Shown piece after piece: positions 24,256-34,985 of a stretch of DNA of 64,000 nt. The notes under the pieces are model-generated. The model worked only from the letters and a program-made list of their open reading frames with translations, searched no databases and was not told the DNA's origin. The DNA lies in assembly GCA_022266195.1 (NCBI GenBank), contig WHVY01000001.1, positions 18,352,001 through 18,416,000 on the forward strand. The letters run 5' to 3'. Within the stretch, counting starts at the first letter, position 1, and each line of letters starts with the position of its first letter. This DNA is from Tetranychus cinnabarinus. Its lineage: Eukaryota; Arthropoda; Arachnida; Trombidiformes; Tetranychidae. Made by a program: the position numbers and the translations under genes.

Positions 24256-24806
24256 CATTAAACTTATAAACTGTAAACTCAAATTGAAATTCAAGTGACG
24301 AATAATTGTAGCTTTTTTAACATTATGTAATTAACTTTTCAAGAATATTCAATTGACGTCATTTATTTTCCGAAATAACTGAAATATCCAGATTCTAGCA
24401 TTTGTTATAACAATAAATTTGAATGTTTTTGCAAAAAAGATTCCTTATATAACCCAGAACACTTAACTCGTAAGAAAATTTAACCATTGCTGGTACCTGC
24501 CTAAAATAACCATACACTTCGATACCATTACCAATGATACCAACAATCATATCAATACTTACTTTGACACAAAACCATTATACAAATACTTACTCCGCTA
24601 AAAACACAAGAACTAATTATTCAATATCTATTCAAACCTTATAATGCAAATATCGACTGGCCAAATGACTGTTACATCTGGAAGTGCTGTGAATTAAGAG
24701 ACGATCAAAAATTTTTGTTTTGCAAAGTTTTATATTGATGCAAAAAGTTACAAGTGGATAGATGGATACAACAAGAAAGGATTATCAAGAAAAAAACGGA
24801 TACTAA
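24256..24806. other. AT-rich region downstream of the transposase
   Basis: No open frame of note. It probably contains the 3' end of the P-like element, but no terminal inverted repeat could be paired by eye with the upstream side. Confidence 0.35.
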
Positions 24807-27264
24807 TTAAGGAGTTTCGGTTGCTGGAGGAGGAGGAATGAATAGATTGGTAACAGAATCAGAATTGGAAGGGGCAGAGACAGGACGATTAGGATTACAA
24901 CAAGGACAAGATCGAAATGGATTACATTCTGATGAAGTTGCAGTTGATGTGGATGGAGCTGTAGATGTAGATGGAGCTGTAGATGTAGATGGAGCTGTAG
25001 AGGACGGATTGGGTGCTTTTGCTTTCTGAATTTTCTTGATTCTATCAGCTTTGATATCTCTACGTAAATCTCTCAAATGTTTTCCTATGTACATATTAAT
25101 TAATCTTCTTATTATTTCATTGATAATAGCAACTTTATGGCAATCTGGAATAAATGCAAAGTTTTTTTTGCATAGAGATTTGAATAAATGGTATTTTACT
25201 CCTACAATTGCTATGATATTTGGCACTTCTCGTTCTAAATGTTCGAGGCATTCATTAACTGTGTTAATCAGGTCCTGGGATGGTGTGACTAAGGAATTTT
25301 TTTGATCCGGGTGATATTTCCTGATGTAAATGTATAAATGCTCAGGTAATGATGACGATGCTGCCAGAACATCTAAACATTGCTGACAAAATTCCTTAGT
25401 CTGTTTGACTCTTTTGACTGTATATCCAGCTATATAAGTCACGAGTCCTCTGTCCATGGAAATTTTCTCAATTGCGCTATCATTGATGCAGCCCGCATCT
25501 TCATTGACATCACAATTCTGAAAGGTCGTGCAAAATTCCTCAAAATCTCCCGATAGCTCCTGACCAAATGATTCCAAATATTCAGTCAATTCAGTTCTAA
25601 AACTTTCAGAAGAGTCAGACGAGCAGCTAATCGTATCTTCATCGGTAAGCAGAGGAAAATCCAGATCAGGTTCACAATTCGCGCCCTTTGGATGATTCTG
25701 AGAGTATACAATCATTGATTGACGGAATCTCAAACGATAGAGTGTTGTGTTCAGATAAGGAGCTGAGGATCTGATATATGCGAAATGGTTTTCCAGAATA
25801 TCTTGGCAGAATCTTCTCGTGAAAACAGCAGGAAAACCTTTGGTGAATAATTGCTTTGCAGTCGCAATGATCCCTCTTATTGTGGTGCTAAGCATATCTA
25901 AGCAATAAACTTGTCCAGTTTTTTCAGTCGTTGACGTCTTTTTCAAAAAGTACAAGTTATTGTCAGTAATCAACTTATCGACCATTTCTATATACGGAAT
26001 CAGTCCATTTCCTGGTTTCAGACTTGTTGCCCAAGGTTTACCATTCCGAAAGTCATACGATGATGAGTTCAAAATATCGAAAGTTCTGTCCAGAATTTTG
26101 AAAAGTGCAGCTATAATTTTATACTTTGCAGCATTGGGATCATCTTGGGCTACCGCATATTCAAAAGAGCTAACAACTGCATGACTAAATAGCTGCGTAG
26201 CTAACTTGACTCTCATCTTTTCATATGAAGACGGATTAAGATGTTGTTTTGTTAGCTTCGGACACAGACTAACAATTGTATCAGCATTTACGATTGGTTC
26301 AAGATGGGATAGAATATCGGTCCATTCAATGATGCCTTTCAAATCTTCACCAAAATTACAATATATTTTCCAGTTCATCATATTGTTGCGAATCAACTTC
26401 ATGATATGTGGAACATCATAAAGAAATTGTATCTGGCGATCTTTAAACTGGAAAGAAGATGTTTCAGGGTCACATTGCAAAGCTTTAAAAAGCTTTCTAT
26501 TCTTTGCATCCCCGTCACATACTGTGGCAACAACACAGAAGTCAGCCTCGAATAATGCTTCTAAGCATTCTTCTACAATGGACTTTAAATCGTCAGCGTC
26601 GAAATCTCTATGTGCTACGAAATAGTAGGAGAAAATCTGCTTCCACCGGCTTCGAAGCCCTCGAATTGCAAAAGTTAAAACTGATTGAGCATATTTATCT
26701 TTTCTTCCGTGTTTTCCCATGTCTACAAATCCATCAACAGAATCTTGCCTTGGAAGGTAAGTGAAGCCAGGTGCGATTTCGGTTTCATCAAAACTCATCA
26801 CAATGTATCTATCCTCTACATCAGATGCCCGAGCATGACGTTTAAGAGCAGATTTGATTTCAGGTGATATTCCGGTGGTAGTGAAATAATCCTGATTGTA
26901 TCGATCAAGTGTTAACGATGATGGAAGAGCGAAAAATTCTCTGAAAGTATTGAACGTTTTTGAACTCTTGGCTTTAAGGACATTGCAAAGTTGTTTCGAA
27001 GCAACTGTGTGTCGCTTTTGCTGCGGCAATAAATTTGTATTGTTGAAAGATACTGGTGGGTTAGTGCGAAGTTTTTTATACTCCCTCTCCAGGTAAGCGT
27101 ATTTCTTTTTAAGGTCTGCTAATTCTTGGCTTATGAAGTCAACCTGAACTCCAGCTTCAGTTGATACAGATTCATTGATTGAGAAAGATGGTTCAGCGTC
27201 TTGCATTTCAATTTCAAATGAAGTATTGGCTGGTTCAGTAGGAATCTCAGGATCAGAAAAAATT
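24807..27264 (-). CDS. P-element/THAP9-type transposase, catalytic part, about 800 aa
   Basis: The frame is open from about 27264 and its first ATG is at 27206. A short coiled-coil-like segment (ELADLKKKYAYLEREYKKL) precedes the RNase H-like core of P-type transposases. The first acidic residue lies in MSFDETEIAP, the second in TVCDGDAKN, followed by the conserved FLYDVPHIMKLIRN block. Near the end comes TYIAGYTVKRV. The tail holds four tandem Ser-Thr-Ala-Pro units (18-bp repeats around 24949-25005) and a cysteine cluster CPCC. The upstream THAP DNA-binding domain is in another frame (see next entry). The open catalytic frame of about 800 codons suggests recent activity. Such proteins cut and reinsert their own element; domesticated THAP9-like genes are an alternative. 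Confidence 0.82.
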
Positions 27265-27577
27265 CGCTATCAAACTCAATCAATTTTGGTCTGGCGTACG
27301 GCATTAGTTTCAGATAGCTCCCATGTCTATAAAACTCGGACTCATCGAAGTGTAAGGAACAGACAAAGAGATTACCACAATGCTCGGCTGTATAATGGTT
27401 AGGAAGTCCATCTCTCAATAAGTGGAACCAAGATTTGGCTGTCAATGGATCCTTCGGGAAAGCGAAGAAACTAACATTGGCATTTCCTTGCGCTGAGGAG
27501 CACTTCTTAAGAGCACATTTGCGAGTCACTAGAGACAGTAGAGAAAAAATAAAATGAACAGGATAAGTTTCATTCAT
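27258..27577 (-). CDS. THAP zinc-finger N-terminal part of the P-type transposase
   Basis: Encodes a C2CH THAP domain: CALKKC, then FFAFPKDP, a central Trp, FVCSLHF with the last Cys and His, and the closing YARPKL. In P-element transposases this finger binds the element's ends. The frame differs from the catalytic frame; coding potential switches at the six-A run at 27257-27262 (TTTTTT on the coding strand). The start is uncertain. A strong acceptor-like stretch (pyrimidine tract ending TCTCTAG at about 27529-27535) lies just before the finger, so the first residues from the ATG at 27577 may be intronic and the true first exon may be further upstream. Confidence 0.75.
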
Positions 27578-28320
27578 TTGTTTATGTGTCGTTTAAATCA
27601 ATGAAAAGAAAAGTTTCATACTTTTTACTTGAATACGCTCGAATAATCTACAGCAAAATGTAAAATGTGTAAAGAGACAAAAATCTAAGAACAAAGAGAC
27701 AATAAGAAACATCAAACATTAGTAAACAAATCAAATCAACATAACAGAAGAAACTCACGATTGTGAAAAAATTTCAGTGACAGGTCAGTTCCAGAAGTTT
27801 GAAAGTTCAACAGATTAACAGTTAAGCAGAGGATTCTGTTACAGTAAAGAAAAAATACAAATACAAGTGAAAACATACTTATTATAGATATCGTAATAAA
27901 AATTTTAAAAAACAAAAATAGAAGTGAACAATGCTGAAAAAAAATTCACAGAGAGATTAATAACAAACAACTGCAACCAAAGCGCTCAGTGGCAGACCAG
28001 GACGCGTGGTGCTTTCGCCCTAGTTCAAACCACCTCTCACTCTCTTCTTGCATGAAAGCTTGATCTAACGTCAATTAACTAACTATTCTTCAAAACCTCC
28101 TAAAATTGACGTTAGGTTCCCCTACACCATACACCTTTCTCTACTTAAGGCGGAGAGCTAGCTCAATCCGAAATTTGGCAGGCCGTAACCTGAAATGCAC
28201 ATTCATACTCATACCCCAGGGAACGATCTTGGCGGGGCTTGTCCCTGGTTCAACAACCGCCATAATACCTGAAAAGGAAATAACATTAGAAGCAAATGCG
28301 TGTGGTACGTAAGCAAAAGA
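27578..28320. other. Upstream flank of the P-like transposase, with tRNA-like and hairpin segments
   Basis: Holds no supported gene. About 27981-28031 resembles RNA polymerase III boxes (CTCAGTGG and AGTTCAAACC). A perfect 11-bp inverted repeat TAACGTCAATT / AATTGACGTTA lies at about 28068-28112. Composition at 28100-28270 is more GC-rich than its surroundings, suggesting an inserted repeat, perhaps a SINE-like element. Confidence 0.35.
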
Positions 28321-29459
28321 AAAAAGTTTGAGTCAAGATAATTCGTATCGGATTACTGAAAATGGATGAATCTACTGTTAGATTATGTGTGAATCAATTG
28401 AAGCAGTGTGAACCAAATAAAAAATATTATGATTATACTTTTATTATTATGAATTGAACTAAAGTATAAGGATTGCGCTAAACTATGCTATATATAGACT
28501 AACTAATCAATACTTATTATTCAAACAAATAGTTTGAAAATGCTAAATTATGATATATCTATGAAATTGAATAACTTTAAAAATTGTTGCTATTTAGTAA
28601 AATTAATTAAAATAAATGACAAACTAAAAACCCTAAATCTAATGTAAAATATAAATAAAAGTATAATAATTGTGAAAAATCATAATAAATCGGAAGAAAA
28701 ATTGGTAAATTATAACATAAAACAATAAAACAAAACAAACAGATAAACGAATAAATCAAAAATTCAAAAAATCAAACCAAAAAAGATTTAAAGAATTAAA
28801 GAAACAACTGGAATCTACTCATTAACTTCAAAAGGCTCTTTTCATGCCGAAACGGGTTTCTTCAATTTGACAGGAGATAAAAATTTTTATCGACTTGATA
28901 AAATTAAAAAGGAGGATGTCACAAAGAATAGGCGAAATGGCCTAACCTCAGAATTTTTTCAAGCAATTTTTTTCTGATGTAAATTTGCATGCTGATTTCA
29001 AATACGTATGTGGTTAATAGCAATCATAGTTTTTTAGTTATACGCTAAAAATGTTAAAATCAAACTAAGCGCTGAAACAGGCTGGTGTTTTCTTTGCATA
29101 CTAATTCTATCATTAGGAATTCGATAGACAAAATAAGCTCGAAAAATAGCCAAAACTAGACTTTTCTCAGCAATTGTATTTTTCATATACGTTCCAATAG
29201 TAACTTAACTAATAAATGGTTCTTGAGCAAGCTGATTTTTCTGTGCATATTTATTTGGTCATTTTTATTTATAGGAGCTCAGACTGTATCTACTGTGTGG
29301 ATCATTATTCATATTATTTTGTTACGCCATAGAATTTTTGTACTCTTGTTCGAATTTTTCAATTGTGCAATTTATCACATTCAAGTCGACATAAATGTTG
29401 CAATACTTATAAACAACATGGATAAAGAAATTATCAAGATGTTAAATATCTATTTATTC
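28321..29459. other. A-rich noncoding region
   Basis: Strongly A/T-biased; the 28430-28800 stretch is almost pure A, T and short mixed tracts. Nothing recognisable on either strand. Confidence 0.4.
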
Positions 29460-30200
29460 TTAGATGTCGGAAATTCTCATCGCGAATCTTTCTAGATGGG
29501 CTGCAGGTATTGGTTGTGTAGACATTGATCCAATAGATCCATACCATATCACTGTAAGTACATGAGCATGCAACCTGATGTGCGAGGGCCAGACATGCAC
29601 GTGTAATAATATTACTTCATTCGAATCAATGAGTATATAAATGAAGTATTCTGTAGCACCCTTATGACGAGATCGCAGTTTGGTTCTCAGAAGTAAAAGT
29701 CCGTCGCAACCAATACCGTATTGTGCATAAATATCATCTTCGATATTGCCATGATTATAACGTTCGAAAAGTATTCCGTCCATATTTAAATGTCATGGAA
29801 AATACTTTGCGCAATACTTAATTGGTATGTTCCAGCTGCAAGGAAATAAAGATCGTCCATTGTGATCTCTGACGAAGTTGGTCCACTGCTTTCTGGAGGA
29901 CCGAAACCAAGAATCGAAGTTGTCGAGGATCCAGTCCTGTCCAATTCTCAGCTCTTAACTCAATTCTCCGCTATTATCAGGTGTTAATGTTGGAAAACAA
30001 CGGTTGCAGAACTGCCGTATATATGGTTGTCTTGAAAGAGTAATAATTCTTCATATTGTTCGGAAGTTAACCAAGTGCCAGCTACAAGGTTGAATTCCAA
30101 TCTACCAACGGGATTGAAAAGATGATGAGAACAGCATCTTTCAAGCTTCCGAGATAAAAATATTGGATTCAAATAGACACAGCCTTCTTGAATACTTGTG
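29460..30200. other. Possible decayed coding or transposon remnant
   Basis: Composition is less AT-rich than its flanks. Open frames on the minus strand (29460-29783, 29984-30172) and short open stretches on the plus strand read like ordinary protein (for example minus-strand GTWLTSEQYEELLLFQDN) but do not join into one frame. I do not recognise a family. A degraded gene or mobile-element fragment is the simplest reading. Confidence 0.3.
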
Positions 30201-30507
30201 TATACTTATGTATTCTTCTCGAATTGTTTGCAATGTGACATCTGTTTTCAGACAAAGTTGAGTAAATTGAGAAAATCTATTTCATGATTTCAGAAGGCTT
30301 TTGTTTGAAATAGAATCAAAAAAATATTATAGAATAAAATACATCAGATAGAATGTAACTCTTTTAGTAAAATTTTCACATTTCATTTTTGATTTGCCTA
30401 TTTATGATTCCACATCTAATAAGGTAGCCTCTCATGGTAGCAGAGCGTGGTTATCCTCTTCTAATTTAGTGTCTCGATTTCGACAAGTATCCCACCTTTT
30501 TCTTACT

Positions 30508-30650
30508 GTTATGTCTTCTCAGTTTTCATCCATCGAAAAACTCAGTGATACTAATTATGAATCCTGGAAAGTATCTATGAAGAGTTTGTTGATCAACAAT
30601 GATCTATGAGATGTGGTTGAAACTAATAAACCAGAGAAAGATTTGATTTG
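30508..30650 (+). pseudogene. Ty1/copia-type retrotransposon gag fragment
   Basis: From the ATG at 30508 the frame reads as the start of a copia gag (UBN2/DUF4219 type): KLSDTNYESWKVSMKSLL, the usual short opening of these proteins. It is interrupted at 30606-30608 by TGA where the family normally has tryptophan. The next dozen codons (VVETNKPEKD) still look like gag, then similarity is lost. No LTR, protease, integrase or reverse transcriptase was found nearby, so this is a decayed fragment. Confidence 0.65.
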
Positions 30651-31371
30651 AGAACCTGATTTATTCAACACATGAACTTGACTTCCGAATATCCTTAAAT
30701 GCGATATTGATGGCTTTTTCGCATACCAAGATCCAAATGGCGTTTTATTAGCAACTGCTTTAGTACAGCATAAATGTCAAATTTGTGCAAATTTTATGCT
30801 CGTTTTATGTTGCAACAAATTGTGGTCAGTCGTCAAGTATTTAAAATTTCATTTTACAAAATTCACAGAATCGAGTGGAGTGATTATCTCGATTTCATGA
30901 ATGTACCGGCCTTTCGATTGTTATAGATTGAAATAAATATTTGAGCTTATCGAACTATAAGAGAAGAAATGAAACTCTTTTTCAACACTTTCATCTTTCT
31001 TTTTGATACGTGCCAATTTCCGATTATCAACATCCAATGGATCAATTTTGAGTTTCACTAAATTATTAATGATTTTCAAATGAGCGCATACAAAATCATG
31101 ATTGTTTCATGTTAAGTGCATAAAACGATGTGTTCAATTGTTAGTTGACATTAGCAATTTTTCGTTAAATTTTAAAATTTTTGACTTGTTAATTGAGTTG
31201 CAAAGTTGAAAAAACCGATTTTGAGATGTAATTTGAAGAGAAAAGGTACTTCAATTGGAAATCACTTTATTGCATTTCTTACAGAATTTATTCATTTATT
31301 AAAGAAAAATCAACACAATATATGTTGATTGTCCATTTACGCACTTATGAACGGCGCTGGAAAATGTATTT
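30651..31371. other. Noncoding region between the gag remnant and the secreted-peptide genes
   Basis: No gene supported. It includes the 3' UTR of the minus-strand peptide gene at 31372-31644. Confidence 0.35.
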
Positions 31372-31644
31372 TCACAGTGAGTGTAATGCTTGAGAAGCAG
31401 AATTACTATTCCTAAGATCAATCAGCATGTGCTGAAGCTTTTCTCGTACTTCTTTCAACTTGTTAATTTGTTCCTCTCTAATACTTTTGAATTGGTCAAT
31501 CGCATCCTTGATAGATTCGAGTATTGCATCCATACTGTCTCTAAGAGACTTACCTAAGGCCGTCGTAATTTCATCTTCTGATAACACATGGACAACAGAA
31601 AAATAAACAATCAAGAAGATCAAATACACTTTAAACAGTCGCAT
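31372..31644 (-). CDS. Small secreted helical protein, 90 aa (family member 1)
   Basis: Single exon with ATG at 31644. Signal peptide residues 1-22 (LFKVYLIFLIVYFSVVHVLS) precede a short, cysteine-free mature chain that is almost entirely predicted amphipathic helix (LRDSMDAILESIKDAIDQ, then INKLKEVREKLQHML). The promoter is visible: TATAAATT at 31734-31727 and a TTCAACATTC initiator-like element about 28 bases downstream. The 5' UTR shares AGCTATTTTGTGTTCTGATATTT with the neighbouring paralog. Family identity is not recognised. Small host-responsive secreted proteins of plant-feeding mites have this general form, but that link is inference. Confidence 0.75.
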   Translation of the reverse strand: MRLFKVYLIFLIVYFSVVHVLSEDEITTALGKSLRDSMDAILESIKDAIDQFKSIREEQINKLKEVREKLQHMLIDLRNSNSASQALHSL

Positions 31645-31727
31645 TTAAACTTTTTGATGCAATTGAACAATTGAAAATATCAGAACACAAAATAGCTTTG
31701 AATGTTGAATGGTCACTGGGAGCAAGA

Positions 31728-31734
31728 ATTTATA
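31728..31734 (-). promoter_or_regulatory. TATA box of the 90-aa secreted protein gene
   Basis: TATAAAT on the minus strand, about 28 bases before an initiator-like TTCAACA. The same arrangement is found at the two related genes. Confidence 0.6.
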
Positions 31735-31794
31735 GCGATCGAATTTCCAAGAAATAGAATCATCATTCTTGCGACCCTTCACCATATCCTCAAG

Positions 31795-31989
31795 CTATCC
31801 TTGTATTTCTCTCATATTTTCGATTTGGTTATCTTTAAATTTTTTCGATTGATCAATTTCATCCTTAACATATTTAAAATTTGTTTCTAGATCTTTGTTA
31901 AACGACTTACCTGAGTCCGTTTTACTACCAGCAGAATAAGCATTGAATGAACTGAAAGCAATCAAAAAGATTAAATAAACTTTGAACAT
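31795..31989 (-). CDS. Small secreted helical protein, 64 aa, probably truncated (family member 2)
   Basis: ATG at 31989. The signal peptide (MFKVYLIFLIAFSSFNAYSA) is close to that of the 90-aa protein next door. The mature chain aligns with it (KDEIDQSKKFKDNQIENMRE against KDAIDQ...REEQINKLKEVRE) but stops at TAG after 64 residues. The frame stays open for about 40 further codons beyond the stop, so the TAG is probably a nonsense mutation in an originally longer protein. Promoter: TATAAAA at 32096-32090, then ATGATTTCAG and TTCAACA. Confidence 0.6.
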   Translation of the reverse strand: MFKVYLIFLIAFSSFNAYSAGSKTDSGKSFNKDLETNFKYVKDEIDQSKKFKDNQIENMREIQG

Positions 31990-32089
31990 TTTAAATTTTT
32001 AGTGGAATTGATTAATAAGAAATATTAGAACACAAGATAGCTTTTGGTACTTCTATGTTGAATTGAAAATCTTTCTCTGAAATCATTCT

Positions 32090-32096
32090 TTTTATA
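32090..32096 (-). promoter_or_regulatory. TATA box and conserved ATGATTTCAG element of family member 2
   Basis: TATAAAAAGAATGATTTCAG reads leftward from 32096. Nearly the same block (TATAAAATAAAATGATTTCAG) precedes family member 3 at about 38962, and a third similar block lies at about 32570-32595 without a gene. Confidence 0.65.
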
Positions 32097-32329
32097 AAAT
32101 TATTGGTCTCTTCACTGTTTTCTTTATTAGTGTTGAATAAATATCAATTTATAAACTGCTGACACAACGACCTTTAACTGATGATACCTGTGGTCTATAA
32201 ATATACATTAAATTTGTAAATAAAATATCCCGATCATTGTTCAATTTGAACAAGAAATGAAAAGTCCATTTATGTAGCTTGAAAACTCAAATACAGACGA
32301 AAGTTGATTGCGATACCAGTTGTGTTCAA

Positions 32330-32545
32330 TGTTCATTTGTCATTCAGTTAACACATTGTGTTGAAATATCATATTTGAGCAACTGCAAATGTGTTTTTAT
32401 TCATTTAAAGAATAAATTGTCTCGCATTTAATCAGGATTTAGATCAACTGAATAAATGCAACTGCATAAGACCTGCTGAACGCATGAAAGACTGATATTT
32501 CGATTAAAAGAATTTCATATGTCAGTCCTATATGCGTTTTTATGT
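32330..32545 (+). repeat. Diverged copy of the upstream region of the 40576 peptide gene
   Basis: Shares ATTGTGTTGAAATATCA, AAGACCT and AAAGACTGATATTTCGATT with 40330-40510 in the same order and spacing. The TATA box present at 40474 is replaced here by CATGAAA, and no signal-peptide frame follows, so this looks like a dead duplicate of a promoter. Confidence 0.65.
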
Positions 32546-32699
32546 TTTTAAATTGAAATAAAATCTCTTCGCTGGAATCATTTTATACTAAACACAGTTT
32601 ATTCAATGTTTTTTATTTGTTGGAAAGAAATATCAAAGTTTCATCAACTATTAACAAAAATAAATCGAACTTCTGAATACATAAAGGGTGATAAATCAA

Positions 32700-33782
32700 A
32701 AATGAGACCAAATTAAAATTTGAATAAGTTCTGAATTAATGGCCGGCATGAAATGAATGATTTTTTTTTCTAAATTTAACATTGAGAACAGATGAAGGGC
32801 CATATTCAGACGCATATCTAATTTTGCGGCCAGTATTTTCATGAGACTCTCGAAATATCTCGTGTCAAATTTTTTGTGTTCCTGGTGAATTTTGGCCTTT
32901 AATTGTTCGACACTTTTTTCTTTCCAACCGTTTTGGTAAACTTTGCTGACTCCAGAAACTCTCGATCACTCTTAGTTCAGGTATGTTTGGCGGGTTGTTT
33001 TCTTTTTGGAAAAATTTGATATTATACTTTTCAAGCATTTTTTATCCTTGTTTTTGCGTTTTTGCAGCATGCACTATCAGGCCAAAATACATATTGTCCA
33101 TCTGAAATGAAATCTGTTGATGAACGGTATGATTCGTTGTTTGATTCAAAATATTACATACTGAATATGCATCTGCATTTAAAGCACTATTGGCCGGTAC
33201 AAAATAAGGTTTCGAGTGACCTTTAGAACTTATTGCAATCCACATGCAAAGCTTAGGTACGAATTTCGATATTTCATGGTATCTTATTTCATCTGATACC
33301 TCAGTAATATCTGAAGTATAAAACCTAATAGCTTTCATCGTCTTCGATAACTTCACAATCGTTAGAGGCAGGAAAATTACTGAAGCAAGTTGACGCAATC
33401 TTATTCGCTGCTTTAAGGCCTGAGCAGAAATTGTTTATGTATCTCAGTTGACTTACGGTATTTAACTTGATTTGCCTTGATTATTTGGTTGACATATCAT
33501 ACTGAATTGATCGGCCAATTGACGTCGACTCATTCGTTTTCTGTTGGCTTAGTTGATCAATTTTTTCACGTTTTTTTGTCCATTTTTACGACCGGTTGAC
33601 CTGAACCTGGTTTTATAAGACCTGAAGATTCATTCCCACAAGATTTGAAAATACGATAAACTGTTGATTTGGGAAACTTCATTGATTTGAAATAATTATA
33701 AACTTGCGCAGAGGTCACGTCACGGTTTTCGAAGATGAAATTTACTATTAATTTTCGACGTTCACTTAATGTTCAAGCCATT
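32700..33782 (-). pseudogene. Tc1/mariner transposase pseudogene
   Basis: Reading leftward from an ATG at 33782, fragments in several frames match a mariner-like transposase. First comes a helix-turn-helix part (SAQVYNYFKSMKFPKSTVYR, then a GSG linker). Next is the catalytic part (WIAISSKGHSKPYFVPA, then a FQMDN block where active enzymes have FQQDNA). Last is a C-terminal part starting ENNPPNIPELRVIESFW, near the final acidic residue of the DDE/D triad. At least three stops (one at codon 3) and several frame changes interrupt it. It cannot encode a working enzyme. Confidence 0.75.
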
Positions 33783-33911
33783 GTGACAAAATTAAAGATG
33801 CAATCTTGATTAAACTTAAAAGTAGACAAATATTTGACTGTTAATCTGAGCCATTAACGTCGTCTCTATGTCTAGTCTGTCTGGCGCTATAAAATTTACA
33901 AATGCGTCTCA

Positions 33912-34985
33912 GGCCCGTATTCATCAACTGAGATCAAGCTTGATTCTTGGATCAAATTAACTGATTCGTGTTTTTTTGTTTCACGAACAAAGATCAAAAA
34001 TTAATCTTGAATCAAGACTATCGAGGATCAGTCTGATCTTGAGATCAATTTTTTTTATTTCACCAAGTAAAATCAATAGATTCAAGTTTAAAATGTTGAT
34101 TCACCATCTAGGATCTTGATGAGATTGATCCAAGATTTTGATTTGATCTGGATCAAAAATTGAACTTGATAAGAAGCAAGTTCAAGTCCTTGATCCCAGA
34201 TCATAAATCACATTTACCACATGTTTTTAGTTAGATGTTATATGTTTGATTGTGTTATTTCATAATTATTCAGTAAATAATGTATGAATATCTATTTGCT
34301 TTTGACCTCCGCCAGCGAAGATGTCCTCAGAGATCAACAGTTCTCCCTAGAAGTGACTTGTTTTCTCTGTTTGATGATTATGAATTTAAAAAACGTTTCA
34401 GAATGAATAAACAAACCTTAAAAAAGCTCCTCAATCTAATTGAACTTACCTGTTCCATTCGCTTACTAAATCCTTTGGAAGTTTGCCAGTCCTTTTGTAA
34501 AGCCTCTCAATGTCTCTGGTTACATGCAGGAACTTGCATCCTAGTCCATAACAAAATCCTTTGTTGGCGAAATTTCGACAAAAAACAACGCTAGCGAAAA
34601 GAAAGAATAATAGATTAATAATCACATTGAATGAATAACCGTAACAACTTACCCATTGATTGGTAATAGATTAGACATGATGATTGATTGAAAAAAGGTT
34701 GATTCAGGGTGAAAACAGAGTAAAAAACACCAAAAATTCAGGAAAAAATACTCTCAATTGAGGTAAACAAAATGTAAACAAACAAGATTGGGGGAAAATT
34801 ATTAATTTATTTTGGTAAAACCTAGTTTTAACAAATCCAAGATTTGTATGGTTTGATCCTTGTTTTGCTGATGCTTGAATCAATTAATCAAGTTTGGTGA
34901 ATTAAAAATTAAATTTGATCAAAGAATCAAGTGATTCAACGTTTAGTTGATTTCAGATTCTGATCTCAGTTGGTGAATACGGGCC
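33912..34985 (+). mobile_element. PIF/Harbinger-type element, 1074 bp, with TCA target-site duplication
   Basis: Terminal inverted repeats start GGCCCGTATTCAYCAACTGA at both ends, about 25 bp. TCA is duplicated directly outside (33909-33911 and 34986-34988), the 3-bp target duplication usual for PIF/Harbinger. Both subterminal regions are rich in GATCAA/TTGATC words. Removing the insert rejoins the mariner end. An N-terminal Harbinger-like transposase fragment lies inside. Confidence 0.88.
34280..34594 (+). pseudogene. PIF/Harbinger transposase N-terminal fragment
   Basis: 104 codons from ATG at 34280. FSLFDDYEFKKRFRMNKQTL followed by KKLLNLI matches the conserved start of HARBI1-like transposases (an aspartate/glutamate stretch, FRF/FRM, then a helix). 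After about residue 70 the frame no longer looks like the family. The DDE core is missing, so this element cannot move itself. Confidence 0.65.

Noticed and set aside
27975..28045. Functional tRNA gene
   Set aside because: A- and B-box-like words exist, but the D and T stems do not pair, so at most a tRNA-derived remnant.
28106..28312. 68-codon plus-strand frame in a GC-richer patch
   Set aside because: No family resemblance, and it overlaps probable repeat sequence; composition alone was not enough.
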